Part shown: one piece after another, positions 33,156-41,427 of the stretch | How positions within the stretch are numbered: position 1 is the stretch's first letter | Layout: each line of letters opens with the position of its first letter | The notes under the pieces: model-generated | What the model was told of the DNA's origin: nothing | Database searches by the model: none | What the model saw: the letters and a program-made list of their open reading frames with translations, nothing else | NCBI GenBank assembly: GCA_963773835.1 | Contig: CAVZCQ010000003.1 | Coordinates: 62,001 to 126,000, forward strand | DNA from: JOPF136 sp963773835 | Lineage (GTDB): Bacteria; Acidobacteriota; Terriglobia; Acidiferrales; UBA7541 | DNA length: 64,000 nucleotides | Direction: 5' to 3' | Translations under genes and position numbers: made by a program

Positions 33156-34427
33156 CTACGCGTAAATCCCGCGCAGTTTCAGCGCGCGCGCCACGCGGTC
33201 GATTGCCAGCATATACGCCGCGATGCGGTTGTTCACTTTGTGCGCATCGGCGTAGCGGACCACGTCCTCGAAGCTGCGGTCCATCACGTCCTGCAGCCGC
33301 TCGTTCACTTCGCTCTCGCGCCAGAAGAAGCCCTGGCGGTCCTGCACCCACTCGAAATAGCTCACGGTGACGCCGCCCGCGTTGCCCAGGATGTCGGGGA
33401 TGACAAACACGCCTTTGCCGTCCAGGATTTCGTCCGCCGGAGCGGTGGTGGGCCCGTTGGCGCCTTCGATCAGGATGCTGGCCTGCACGTCCTGGGCGTT
33501 TTCGCTGGTGATCTGGTTCTCCGTAGCCGCGGGCACCAGGATGTCGCAGGGCTGGAAAATCACCGCGTGCGCGGACATGCGCGCGCCCCCGCCCGGAAAC
33601 TCCGCCAGCGGTTTTTTCTCGCCGTGCACCCAGCGGATGATCCCCGGCACGTCGATTCCCTTCTCGTTGTAGAGCGCTCCGGAAATGTCCGCCAGGCCGA
33701 TGATTTTGTAGCCCGATTCGAACATCAATTTGGCGGCGTAGGTGCCCACGTTGCCGAAACCCTGGATGATGACGCGCGAATCCTGCGGGCGCCGGCCCAG
33801 TCTGGCCAGGGCGCGATTCGTCACCATCAGCAGGCCCCGGCCGGTGGCTTCGCGCCGGCCCAGCGAGCCGCCCAGCTCCAGCGGCTTTCCGGTGACCACC
33901 GCGGTGGTGGCCTGGCGGACGTGCATCGAGTAGGTGTCCATCACCCAGGCCATGGTCTGCTCGTTCGTTCCCATGTCCGGAGCGGGAATGTCGCGCTCCG
34001 GCCCCAGCCATTCGGACAGTTCCGCCGTGTAGCGCCGCGTGATCCGCTCGATCACCGCAAGGGAATGCGCCGCGGGATCGCAAATCACGCCGCCTTTCGC
34101 TCCGCCGAACGGAATGTTGACCACGGCGCACTTCCAGGTCATCCAGGCGGCGAGCGCGCGCACTTCTTCCAGCGTCACATCCAGCGAAAAGCGGATGCCG
34201 CCCTTGCCCGGCCCGCGAATGTTCGAGTGCAGCACGCGGTAGCCTTTGAAGACTTCCAGTTTGCCGTTGTCGAGCGCCGCGGGAATGTAGATCGTGATTT
34301 CCTTGCTGGGATACTTCAGGTATTTGTAGAGGCCCTCCTCCAGTCCGAGCTTCCGCGCGGCGAGCTCGAAGCGCGCTTCCGCGGACTCGTAAATGTTCAG
34401 CTCGTTCTGGACGGTTATCGCGTTCAT
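33156..34427 (-). CDS. gdhA: Glutamate dehydrogenase (Glu/Leu/Phe/Val family)
   Basis: This 423-residue enzyme interconverts glutamate and 2-oxoglutarate plus ammonia. The dimerisation domain has FKGYRVLHSNIRGPGKGGIR and the catalytic-lysine strand TWKCAVVNIPFGGAKGG, followed by PAPDMGTNEQTMAWVMD. The Rossmann domain follows with VIIQGFGNVGTYAAK. The C-terminus closes with DILGNAGGVTVSYFEWVQD. The GFGNVG motif suggests NAD-type, but cofactor choice is not certain. The ATG is at 34427, and a leader hairpin lies at 34451-34474. This gene is the last clear core gene before the accessory region. Confidence 0.95.
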   Translation of the reverse strand: MNAITVQNELNIYESAEARFELAARKLGLEEGLYKYLKYPSKEITIYIPAALDNGKLEVFKGYRVLHSNIRGPGKGGIRFSLDVTLEEVRALAAWMTWKCAVVNIPFGGAKGGVICDPAAHSLAVIERITRRYTAELSEWLGPERDIPAPDMGTNEQTMAWVMDTYSMHVRQATTAVVTGKPLELGGSLGRREATGRGLLMVTNRALARLGRRPQDSRVIIQGFGNVGTYAAKLMFESGYKIIGLADISGALYNEKGIDVPGIIRWVHGEKKPLAEFPGGGARMSAHAVIFQPCDILVPAATENQITSENAQDVQASILIEGANGPTTAPADEILDGKGVFVIPDILGNAGGVTVSYFEWVQDRQGFFWRESEVNERLQDVMDRSFEDVVRYADAHKVNNRIAAYMLAIDRVARALKLRGIYA

Positions 34428-34777
34428 GGAGGACTCCACGCGGTCCGTGGCACGGGCTTCGGCCGGTGCCCGTGTGGCGGCCGCTTTCTTCACGCGGCGG
34501 GGGCCAAATATACGCCCGCGCCGCCGCGCCGCGCAAGGATGCTTCATGTTTTCGAAAATCGAAATTCGAAAATCGGCGAGAAGCAACCACCAGTCGTCAG
34601 CGGCCAGCAAGAGTGCCTCAAGGCGTATGCCTTGCTGACTCCCGCGGGCAAGTTCCTTCGTCGCATTTCGTGTGGCGACCATTGGAACACATGGGCTCAC
34701 TGCGTTTCCCAAGCAATTGACGTCAACGGCGAGCGCGAACTTCCGTGCTAAACTGCCTTGCCAGCTTCGGAGGCTTA
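34428..34777. other. Divergent intergenic region between gdhA and hicB
   Basis: No gene is seen. A hairpin at 34451-34474 (CACGGGC/GCCCGTG, 10-base loop) lies in the gdhA leader. A run of TTTTCGAAAATCGAAATTCG character at about 34549-34575 resembles the tandem repeat at 53126-53162. A perfect palindrome TTGACGTCAA is at 34717-34726. Confidence 0.6.
34717..34754 (+). promoter_or_regulatory. Candidate promoter and operator of hicBA
   Basis: A perfect 10-base palindrome TTGACGTCAA (34717-34726) precedes an extended -10 (TGC-TAAACT, -10 hexamer 34749-34754), 24 bases before the hicB ATG. The palindrome is a plausible HicB binding site. This is inferred from position; no -35 at standard spacing is visible. 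Confidence 0.4.
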
Positions 34778-34990
34778 ATGCAGCGCGAAGACTATAAGAC
34801 CGTGCTGTACCGTCAGGAAGACGGTTCCTGGGTTGCAGAGATTCCAGCAATCCCCGGCTGTTATGCCCTGATGCAGAATCGGGAAGCGGCACTCGCCGAG
34901 CTCGACAACGTCTTCCGCATGATCGCCCAGGAATACTCCGAAAAGGGAACGCCCCTCCCCGCTGACACCACCGAAATTCTCCATGCCTAG
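34778..34990 (+). CDS. hicB: HicB-family antitoxin
   Basis: The 70-residue protein has the partial RNase H-like HicB fold (YKTVLYRQEDGSWVAEIPAI followed by PGCYALMQNREAALAELDNV). It should neutralise the HicA toxin. GGAGG lies 4-8 bases before ATG 34778. No C-terminal DNA-binding domain is present, so autoregulation, if any, must involve the complex or another protein. It overlaps hicA by 8 bases; antitoxin-first order is the less usual arrangement for this family but well known. Confidence 0.9.
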   Translation: MQREDYKTVLYRQEDGSWVAEIPAIPGCYALMQNREAALAELDNVFRMIAQEYSEKGTPLPADTTEILHA

Positions 34991-35198
34991 CGCTACGGCC
35001 CGCCAGTTGCAGAATGCGGCGCGCCGTCTGGGGTTCTCGAAAACAAGACAAACTGGAAGTCATGAGCGGTGGAATCATCCGGACGGGCGCGCCGTCACTA
35101 TTCCCCTCCACGGCGGACGCGAAATCGGGCCGCCGTTGTTTTTCAAAATCCTCCGGCAACTTGGCGTGACTCTGGAAGTCTTCCAGAAGCTGATCTAA
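34983..35198 (+). CDS. hicA: HicA-family mRNA interferase toxin
   Basis: This 71-residue double-stranded-RNA-binding-fold toxin cuts mRNA. The catalytic histidine is in the GSHERW motif (H27), preceded by LQNAARRLGFSKTRQT and followed by the VTIPLHGGREIGPPLFFKIL block. It overlaps the end of hicB by 8 bases, so it is translationally coupled. The 3' end lies 75 bases from the convergent HEAT-repeat gene. Confidence 0.92.
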   Translation: MPSATARQLQNAARRLGFSKTRQTGSHERWNHPDGRAVTIPLHGGREIGPPLFFKILRQLGVTLEVFQKLI

Positions 35199-35273
35199 GT
35201 CCCTCAGGGCACCGCGCGTTCGTGGCTCGAAGTTAGGCACTTCCGCACCTCTGCTCTCTTCTCAACTCCTATC

Positions 35274-35819
35274 TCAAACCTCCGCTTTCAGACGTTTCAG
35301 GAGCTTGCGGCTGCGGGCGCGCATGGCCGCGGTGCCGCTGCGCAAAGCGGCGCGCAAGAGATCGACGACCTCAAGGCGAAAAGAATCTGCCTCCTGTGTT
35401 GCTACCTCCGCGAGGCCTTGGAGGGCGCACGTCTTTACGATCGAGCTGCGGTCTTCGAGATATCGCCGCAAATGGGCTGCGGCTCGCAGACGTTCGGCTG
35501 AGGTGAGTGGCAGCCGAGAGACCATCAGCGCCAGATGCCAGCGCAGTTCCTGTTGGGTGGCTTCCGCCAGCAGGCCCAGGAGTTCGGATTTGTAACGCGC
35601 CAGCAGTTTGGGGTTCTGGAGTGAGGCTTTCTCCAGGGCGTCGGCAGCGCGCATGCGCACCACCCCATCCGCATCCCACAAGGCGCGCACGAGCTGCCCG
35701 GCGGATTGGGGATGCTGGAGGACGAGCGCGGCGACGGCATTGGCCTGACCGATGGACCTCCGGTCCGCCCGGCCCTTCGGCCCCTTCAGGTATCGCAGGA
35801 GGTCTAGCTTTCGCGACAT
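35274..35819 (-). CDS. HEAT-like repeat protein
   Basis: From ATG 35819 there are 181 residues of alpha-helical repeats of HEAT/PBS type: NAVAALVLQHPQSAGQLVRA, LWDADGVVRMRAADALEKAS, LQNPKLLARYKSELLGLLAE and later ILE-DRSSIVKTCALQGLAEV. Such solenoids serve as protein or DNA scaffolds; some (AlkD-like) are DNA repair enzymes, but no catalytic residues of that type are seen. The frame extends further upstream without good coding character. Confidence 0.78.
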   Translation of the reverse strand: MSRKLDLLRYLKGPKGRADRRSIGQANAVAALVLQHPQSAGQLVRALWDADGVVRMRAADALEKASLQNPKLLARYKSELLGLLAEATQQELRWHLALMVSRLPLTSAERLRAAAHLRRYLEDRSSIVKTCALQGLAEVATQEADSFRLEVVDLLRAALRSGTAAMRARSRKLLKRLKAEV

Positions 35820-35966
35820 CAGGTCATCTCGTAGATGGTCCTTGTAGCACAGCCACTCTTGCCCGCCCTGACGAAGGAAGGGGCTGTGCACTCCCGCTGC
35901 CTCCCTTGACACGGGTAGCACTCCGATCAACGATCCGATCCGTTTTCGCGCCAGCGCCGAGGCCAC

Positions 35967-36263
35967 GTGCCCAAACGACCCCAATCGACCGGCGATTCTG
36001 TTCCCGATTCTCCTGATCTCGCCACCAGCCACTCGCCACTAGCCACTGCTTTAGCCTTCCATGACAAAAAGCACGGAATCAAAATCTACCAGGGCGACTG
36101 CCTCGATATCCTCGCCGCCATCCCGGAAGCGCAGATCGACCTGATCTTTGCCGACCCGCCGTATTTCCTTTCCAACAACGGAATTACGTGCCATGCCGGA
36201 CGCATGGTGAGCGTCAACAAGGGCGAATGGGACCGTTCGCGCGGCCCGGATGCGAATCACTAG
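35967..36263 (+). pseudogene. Truncated adenine-specific DNA methyltransferase (N-terminal fragment)
   Basis: Clear homology begins near 36055 (KHGIKIYQGDCLDIL) and includes the catalytic DPPY motif in FADPPYFLSNNGITCHAGR, then VSVNKGEWDRSRG. This is the start of a beta-class N6-adenine methyltransferase, normally around 280-320 residues. The frame stops (TAG at 36261) after GPDANH, where the family continues with an E/F/N-containing helix. Beyond this point the sequence belongs to the oppositely oriented GHKL gene. No start codon fits the homology (the frame-opening GTG at 35967 lies in filler-like sequence). It is a remnant cut by the neighbouring island. Confidence 0.85.
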
Positions 36264-38140
36264 TTCAAGTGAGATCGCAGGCGGTCCACCACATCTTTTA
36301 GCACCAAGACCTGGATCGATCTTCCTCCCCGGGTAACAAGGCAGCGGTCAACCCCGGTCATGTATCTATCCCGGTCCGGGGTTTGATCAATGTCGACAAC
36401 TTGGTAGTCAGGATGAGTCGGCTCATCATCCTCCCACACAATTAACAGGGCGATGTCTTCGGGTCTCTTCCTCCCAGTTTCAAAATCGTCCAGGAGATAT
36501 GAGATCATGAGCTTGAACTCAAAATTCTGGAGCTGCGAGTCCGAGCTTGGCCTTGGGATTTCGGGCATGTCTTGCAACTTCATCATTCCCTGCCCGTCGT
36601 ACGTTTTGACATGGTAGAGCGCGTAGGTGCTATAGCCGGAGAGGTAGCCCCTTCCGATGAGCTCATAGAAGAGCGCAATCACTTCGGTTTCTGCGCAGGG
36701 TGCCTTCACAAGGCTAATCGACGGTAGGCCCAGATCAGGCCTTTCGACAATTGCCGTCGTGGGCCTCGCCGCTTCCTCAATGGCGTCTGCAGAAGTGGTC
36801 AATTGTTGCTCGCCCACAAAAGCCTTCGCGACGTGGCGGAGGGTGGCCTTAAATGCGTCCCTGAAGAATTCATTGCACTTCCCCACCAGCCAGGGGTTGC
36901 TGACAGTCTGCTTGCCGAGGTTCAACTTCTGCTTGACGTTTATGATCAGGTGAATGTTCGCTACGTATCCTAGCTCTCCGATGCCAACGGGCGAGTCAAT
37001 CAGATGGGAGGATGGGATGCCGGATGCCGCGATAGCCTGTTTCTGTCTTTCAATCAGGTACTTCTCGACCAAATCGACGGATCCAACTATGAGATAGATT
37101 CCTTCTACTTGATCGAGGAAACGCTCATAGGCGGGTATGTCGATTGGCTGCCTTAGATATGGATTCCTCAGAAGCGTCCTCATTTCGTCCTGTGTCGTGA
37201 ACTTTTTGATCAAAATGTGGTTGGAAGCATACCTCTGGAGGCGTCCGCCCTCTGGTATCGCAGGGTCCATCACCAAGAACGGCCTGCGAAGTCTCCGTGG
37301 TAGGCCGTTAATGACCTCGGCGATGTCCCAATGCTTGTTTGGGAAGTCGGTCGAAATTTCCGGACGCGCCAGGAAGAGATTTCGCAGCTCATTGGACAGC
37401 ATTGCTCTCGCTTCGTTAGAGTGGCAGAAGAGGGTGACCGTGATAACGACCGGTTTCACGGCGCCCGTGCCGAGCAATGCGCTGACGCTACCTGCGTACG
37501 AATTGGCGCGGAAGTGATACCTCAATGCGAAAATGAATTTATCCATGGATGAATGTGCAAGGTCGTCATCTATTCTGCCGAAGTACGTGTCGTAAACACG
37601 TTGAACGAAGTCGGTGACCTCTCGACCTGGAAACGTGTAAGTGACCTTGGTGCCGTTTTCAGCGTCCAAGTCGGCCTCGGGTTCTGGACGGAGGATAACA
37701 TCTGCTCCTTCTCGGAAGCGGTGCCCGTCCATGGCGCTGACCGTCCATTGTTTTCGATCCACGACGCTCTCTATACTGAAGGTCTGGCTCGAGAAAATAA
37801 CCACCTTTAACCCGACTCCGAGGTTGCCTCCCAGTTTGCTTGCGTCGGGGTCATCGTCTTTGTCACTGCCGCCCATTCCCAGCAAGGAAATTCGGTGTGG
37901 AAAGCCTTTGCCGTTGTCGTGAATTTCGACAAGCTGGCGATCCAGATCCATCAGGATTGAGATTTCGCCCGAAGGGCGCGCCCCCTTTTGTATCGCGTCG
38001 AGAGCATTCTGAAGTGTTTCGTGTATAACGATCCAATCCTGCGGGTAGGTCTCCACCGCTCGCGCTGCAAGTTTGCGCGCATTTGTGCTCTCGGAAGCCA
38101 GACTGAAAATGCTGTATGCCCCTGATCCAGATTGAGCCAT
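36260..38140 (-). CDS. GHKL-type (HSP90/MutL/MORC-like) ATPase with a probable C-terminal nuclease domain
   Basis: I start at ATG 38140 (626 residues; GTG 38203 is an alternative). The N-terminal Bergerat ATPase has N-box HETLQNALDA (E41, N45), G1 DNGKGF (about 75-80) and G2 GGNLGVGLK (about 104-112). The middle resembles an S5-type transducer. The last ~130 residues carry YDG (D515) and, 25 residues on, FEFK (E541, K543), a PD-(D/E)XK-like arrangement. GHKL ATPases fused or linked to nucleases and methylases are known from predicted restriction systems (Iyer, Abhiman and Aravind's MORC-origin work). It lies 143 bases behind the other three island genes. G+C is visibly low (26 of 60 in 36481-36540). 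Confidence 0.75.
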   Translation of the reverse strand: MAQSGSGAYSIFSLASESTNARKLAARAVETYPQDWIVIHETLQNALDAIQKGARPSGEISILMDLDRQLVEIHDNGKGFPHRISLLGMGGSDKDDDPDASKLGGNLGVGLKVVIFSSQTFSIESVVDRKQWTVSAMDGHRFREGADVILRPEPEADLDAENGTKVTYTFPGREVTDFVQRVYDTYFGRIDDDLAHSSMDKFIFALRYHFRANSYAGSVSALLGTGAVKPVVITVTLFCHSNEARAMLSNELRNLFLARPEISTDFPNKHWDIAEVINGLPRRLRRPFLVMDPAIPEGGRLQRYASNHILIKKFTTQDEMRTLLRNPYLRQPIDIPAYERFLDQVEGIYLIVGSVDLVEKYLIERQKQAIAASGIPSSHLIDSPVGIGELGYVANIHLIINVKQKLNLGKQTVSNPWLVGKCNEFFRDAFKATLRHVAKAFVGEQQLTTSADAIEEAARPTTAIVERPDLGLPSISLVKAPCAETEVIALFYELIGRGYLSGYSTYALYHVKTYDGQGMMKLQDMPEIPRPSSDSQLQNFEFKLMISYLLDDFETGRKRPEDIALLIVWEDDEPTHPDYQVVDIDQTPDRDRYMTGVDRCLVTRGGRSIQVLVLKDVVDRLRSHLN

Positions 38141-38283
38141 TGAAGCACCACCGTCCAATTTCAGCGGCGAGGGAAGGCGCCCTGGCCGCAAGAGTTGTAT
38201 CACGATTTATGCCCGTCTGAGCTGCATTGCCGGGGTGGGATGGGCGGTAGGGGAGGCGCCGCGGAGCTTCGGGCCAAATAGCC

Positions 38284-39303
38284 TCAGGCGAGAAAGTTTA
38301 GCTCCGCGCTTATTCCTGCCGGACAATGCAGAATATCTCCATCACCATCCCAAGCGATTAAAAGTTGCCTGTCTCTAACGATGTAGTCCACCAACCACCA
38401 CTTTTCTCTTGGCGGTTTATTCTCAATCACCACGACCAGTTTTGCGGAGCTAAGTTGCTGTAGGTATCGGTATTCGTAGAGTTGGGAAATTGCTTTGCGA
38501 ACCTGGCCGTGGAGGTTGCCTGCGGTTGTTGACTTCATTTCGAAAAGGAAGATGTCGCCCCTCAGGGCAGCAGAAAGATCCACATACCTGTTGCTCTTGG
38601 GAATCGCGCCCGCGGCCCTTATTTTTTCAGCAACCAACGCAGTTAGCTTCTGGTGGACGGCTTCGGCTCGTTCCTTGGCGGCGTCGTCAATCAAGACGGT
38701 AAGCGTACCTCTCGCACCTCGCACGCTTCCGGCAATGCCCTCGTATTCGTCAAGGTCGTACTTCGTGGGAAAGAGTGGCTCGTCCGAGGCTTCGTACTCA
38801 AGAATCTTTAGGCCGGCAGGGAGCTGTTGCCGAAGAAAGTACCGGCCGCTCTTTTCTTCAACCATCCCAATCTCAGTAAGCCAACTGACGATTGTACTGA
38901 CCCGCCGGGGTATCATGCTGCTCCCGACAGGTTCCGTGACTTCTTTAATGAACTTGCTGAGATCCTGGCGGCGTACTCCCTGTTCTCTCCGAGCCTCAAA
39001 AAATGGCAGCACACGTTGCATTAGGCGCGACCTCAGCACAGCTTCCGCCAGCAGCCGAGTTCGACGCGCCGGATGATTGGCAAAGTCTGTTCCGGTTGGG
39101 GTCAAAGTCGAGCGATTGTGGCGGTTACTGATGAAGCCCAAAATCTCGGCAGCGCGCCTGTAGTATCGGCCTTGGCGCTGAACTTTTCCGAGCGCGTCGG
39201 CGATGTCGCCAAAGGTCCGTGCCCCAGCAGAGACAGCTTCGACCGTATGGACGACCTCGGCGAGTACATCGGCCTGGGGAATGTCTCTGCTATGGATAAA
39301 CAT
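38284..39303 (-). CDS. Winged-helix protein with PD-(D/E)XK-like nuclease C-terminus
   Basis: The ATG at 39303 lies 10 bases after the upstream methyltransferase stop and gives 339 residues; the frame extended upstream is a shadow of that gene. The N-terminal ~170 residues read as two winged-helix domains (TFGDIADALGKVQRQGRYYR with a following wing, then STIVSWLTEIGMVEEKSGRY). The C-terminus has D250-I-F-L-F-E255-M-K257 followed by Q274 in QLYEYRYL, matching the D...ExK...Q order of restriction-endonuclease-like folds. It is probably the sequence-reading or cutting component of the island. The family is not recognised by name. Confidence 0.7.
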   Translation of the reverse strand: MFIHSRDIPQADVLAEVVHTVEAVSAGARTFGDIADALGKVQRQGRYYRRAAEILGFISNRHNRSTLTPTGTDFANHPARRTRLLAEAVLRSRLMQRVLPFFEARREQGVRRQDLSKFIKEVTEPVGSSMIPRRVSTIVSWLTEIGMVEEKSGRYFLRQQLPAGLKILEYEASDEPLFPTKYDLDEYEGIAGSVRGARGTLTVLIDDAAKERAEAVHQKLTALVAEKIRAAGAIPKSNRYVDLSAALRGDIFLFEMKSTTAGNLHGQVRKAISQLYEYRYLQQLSSAKLVVVIENKPPREKWWLVDYIVRDRQLLIAWDGDGDILHCPAGISAELNFLA

Positions 39304-39313
39304 AAAGTGTCTG

Positions 39314-40327
39314 CTATCCGGCGATAAACAAATACTCGTGAACCGAATTATTGTTGTCGCCCACCTTGTGGTTATGGTTCCCGAAGCAGTATCTGTGTGG
39401 TGTTTCGTAGACCGCCACCGTTCTCTTAACCTCCTTAAGAAGTCGCGTAAGCTGATCCTTCCAAGGTATCCCATTCGAAGAATATGAGACGACCAAGGTC
39501 GATCGCCGAAAATGGTGGAATAGTCTTCGAAATGACTCTTGGGCTTCGGCCCTCTTGGCAAACGCTGTTGGAATTGATCGAATCTTCTTTGTTCGGGTGT
39601 GGGGCTGAAGCTCCACGTCTTTCCAATAAGAGCAAAAACCTTCCAGGAAATGATAGCGCCTCGTGTAGTCGCAGTCAGAATAGGGGCTAATGTAGGGCGG
39701 ATCCACATAAACGAGATCGTATTCGCTCGGATCTACACTGAACACATCTTCGCAGAAGGCGCGGTTCCTCTCACCGTTCCGGAAGACGGCCCGGTTGAGC
39801 GTTTCCGCTGCAATTAGGAATTGCTCTTGCATCGTCATTCTAAGATCTCTTCGGCCGTCCCAACCCTTCTTTCCCACGAAGGTGAAAATACCACGTGGGC
39901 GTTTCTTCATGGCTGCTCTACATGCTGCGGCCAGCGCCATCGAGCGTCTTAAGGGATTATCCGTCTCTTGGATGTTCGCCCACAGATTGTCGAGGAATTC
40001 GTTGTCGCGGCGCGAGAAGTACAGGTTGGCAAAGGTGTCTTGGATAAAGCCTTCCGCCTTCCGATTCGGTTTGACGAGCCAACGAAGGTCTGCGTCCTCA
40101 AGCTGCACACTGCTGTTTTCGATTGTCGCTCGCGCCGTGTGGTACGCAAAGCTCAGCATATCGTTCGCGTGAACTCTGGCCCCCAACTGCTTGAACGCGT
40201 AAGCGACACACGCCGAGCCTGAGAATGCGTCCAGAACAGTTCTGAACTTCAATTGCTTGCACCGGTCCATTATGAAGGGGAGAATTCTTCGCTTGCTCCC
40301 CATAAACTTGGTAAGCGGGAAGGTCAT
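39314..40327 (-). CDS. D12-class adenine-specific DNA methyltransferase (first)
   Basis: The 337-residue enzyme has the alpha-class order: N-terminal FPLTKFMGSKRRILPFI, SAM motif DAFSGSACVAYAF, a target-recognition middle and the catalytic VYVDPPYISPYSDCDY. It resembles the halves of M.FokI-type enzymes more than Dam itself, and would methylate N6 of adenine on one strand of its site. The ATG at 40327 overlaps the stop of the second methyltransferase by four bases. Two different methyltransferases in tandem are typical when the recognition site is asymmetric. Confidence 0.9.
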   Translation of the reverse strand: MTFPLTKFMGSKRRILPFIMDRCKQLKFRTVLDAFSGSACVAYAFKQLGARVHANDMLSFAYHTARATIENSSVQLEDADLRWLVKPNRKAEGFIQDTFANLYFSRRDNEFLDNLWANIQETDNPLRRSMALAAACRAAMKKRPRGIFTFVGKKGWDGRRDLRMTMQEQFLIAAETLNRAVFRNGERNRAFCEDVFSVDPSEYDLVYVDPPYISPYSDCDYTRRYHFLEGFCSYWKDVELQPHTRTKKIRSIPTAFAKRAEAQESFRRLFHHFRRSTLVVSYSSNGIPWKDQLTRLLKEVKRTVAVYETPHRYCFGNHNHKVGDNNNSVHEYLFIAG

Positions 40328-41211
40328 TGGCCTACGGGGATTGGATAATTCGCGATCAGAAGCTCGTTTATCTTTCCTCTGCCCTCACCCTTGCAATTCA
40401 CGAATCGGGGGGCCTGCACAGTTGTCTGGAAGAATTCCTCGTACATCTCAGCGACTTTTGGATGGAATGAGTTGCTGAGAAGAAAGTATCCGCCGCGGTT
40501 GTGCAGCGCTTTCAGTGCTTCTGCGAGGGCAAGGTGGTCCGCTTCGTAGAAAAAATCGCACGTGTATCGCTTGAAGTCGGAGTATTTGCCAATGGGCAGG
40601 TATGGTGGATCGACATACACGAAGTCTGACTTTCGGGCTTTTTCGAGGAGGGTCCTGTAGTCAGAACAAATCAGCTCTGCACCTTGCAGCGCCCTGCTGG
40701 CTGCGCGGATATTCTTGGCATGGAAAATAGGAATGCCGTCCTGACGGCCATAGGGGGTGTTGAACAACCCTCTCTTATTTACGCGGTACAGACCGTTGTA
40801 GCAGGCCTTGTTCAGATAAATGAATCGGCCAGCGCGAGCGAGGTCGTCAAGTGTCTCGGGTTGGATCGCACGGAGTCGGTAGAATTCCTGTTCAGTGACA
40901 ATCAGCGTTTTGAGATGCTGGATCAACTGGTCAGCGCGATCGGCGACCGCCTTGAAACAGTGGATGAGTTCCGGGTTCGCATCGCTGAGCAAGGCCGACT
41001 GTGGCGCTAGATCAAAAAACATGGCTCCGCCACCGAGGAAGGGCTCGAAATATCGACTGAAGTTCCTAGGCGTGCAACGCCGGAGCTCTGGCAGTAGGCG
41101 GGATTTTCCGCCCGCCCACTTTAGGAAGGGCCGGGCTCTAGTCTCGTTTCGCTCCTCGTGGAAGAGCGAGACCTGGCAGGGCGGGCAGGGGCCTACTGCA
41201 GTCATGGTCAT
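40324..41211 (-). CDS. D12-class (Dam-family) adenine DNA methyltransferase (second)
   Basis: This 295-residue enzyme has the Dam-family blocks: PFLKWAGGKSRLLPELRRC, FEPFLGGGAMFFDL (motif I), IYLNKACYNGLYRVNKRGLF and YVDPPYLPIGKYSDF (motif IV). It starts at ATG 41211 after a hairpin-rich leader and leads the four-gene operon on the minus strand. Real Dam recognises GATC; here the target is unknown, and the paired M.FokI-like gene argues for an asymmetric site. Confidence 0.92.
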   Translation of the reverse strand: MTMTAVGPCPPCQVSLFHEERNETRARPFLKWAGGKSRLLPELRRCTPRNFSRYFEPFLGGGAMFFDLAPQSALLSDANPELIHCFKAVADRADQLIQHLKTLIVTEQEFYRLRAIQPETLDDLARAGRFIYLNKACYNGLYRVNKRGLFNTPYGRQDGIPIFHAKNIRAASRALQGAELICSDYRTLLEKARKSDFVYVDPPYLPIGKYSDFKRYTCDFFYEADHLALAEALKALHNRGGYFLLSNSFHPKVAEMYEEFFQTTVQAPRFVNCKGEGRGKINELLIANYPIPVGQ

Positions 41212-41218
41212 CCCCAGA

Positions 41219-41395
41219 CGGCTCCCCCGGCAGCCGGATCGACCCCGTAGACCTTCGCCTTAGGATCGCCTCCTAAGCTAGCACCGACTGCGGGCGAAGT
41301 AAATCATTACCTGTGGGGCCGGTTCCTGGCGATGGCCCCAGCTAGGCTGGAGTCCACCATTCACGCTGGCGTGACGCTTGCCGGCACAGGGGTGC
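41219..41395 (-). other. Hairpin-dense leader upstream of the methyltransferase operon
   Basis: Within 177 bases I find six short inverted repeats: 41219-41236 (CGGCT/AGCCG), 41259-41277 (CTTAGGA/TCCTAAG, perfect 7-bp), 41314-41340 (TGGGGCC/GGCCCCA), 41338-41350 (CCAGC-TAG-GCTGG, partly exclusive with the previous), 41361-41374 (TCACGC/GCGTGA) and 41384-41395 (GCAC/GTGC). No coding frame explains them. They could be an untranslated regulatory leader or a structured small RNA of the island. Confidence 0.5.
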
Positions 41396-41427
41396 TGACG
41401 GTACTCACTTAGGCCGGGGCGCCGCAA

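Noticed and set aside
38204..38283. A small gene between the GHKL ATPase and the nuclease-like gene
   Set aside because: The gap has no frame with a start and ribosome site; GTG 38203 could only extend the ATPase.
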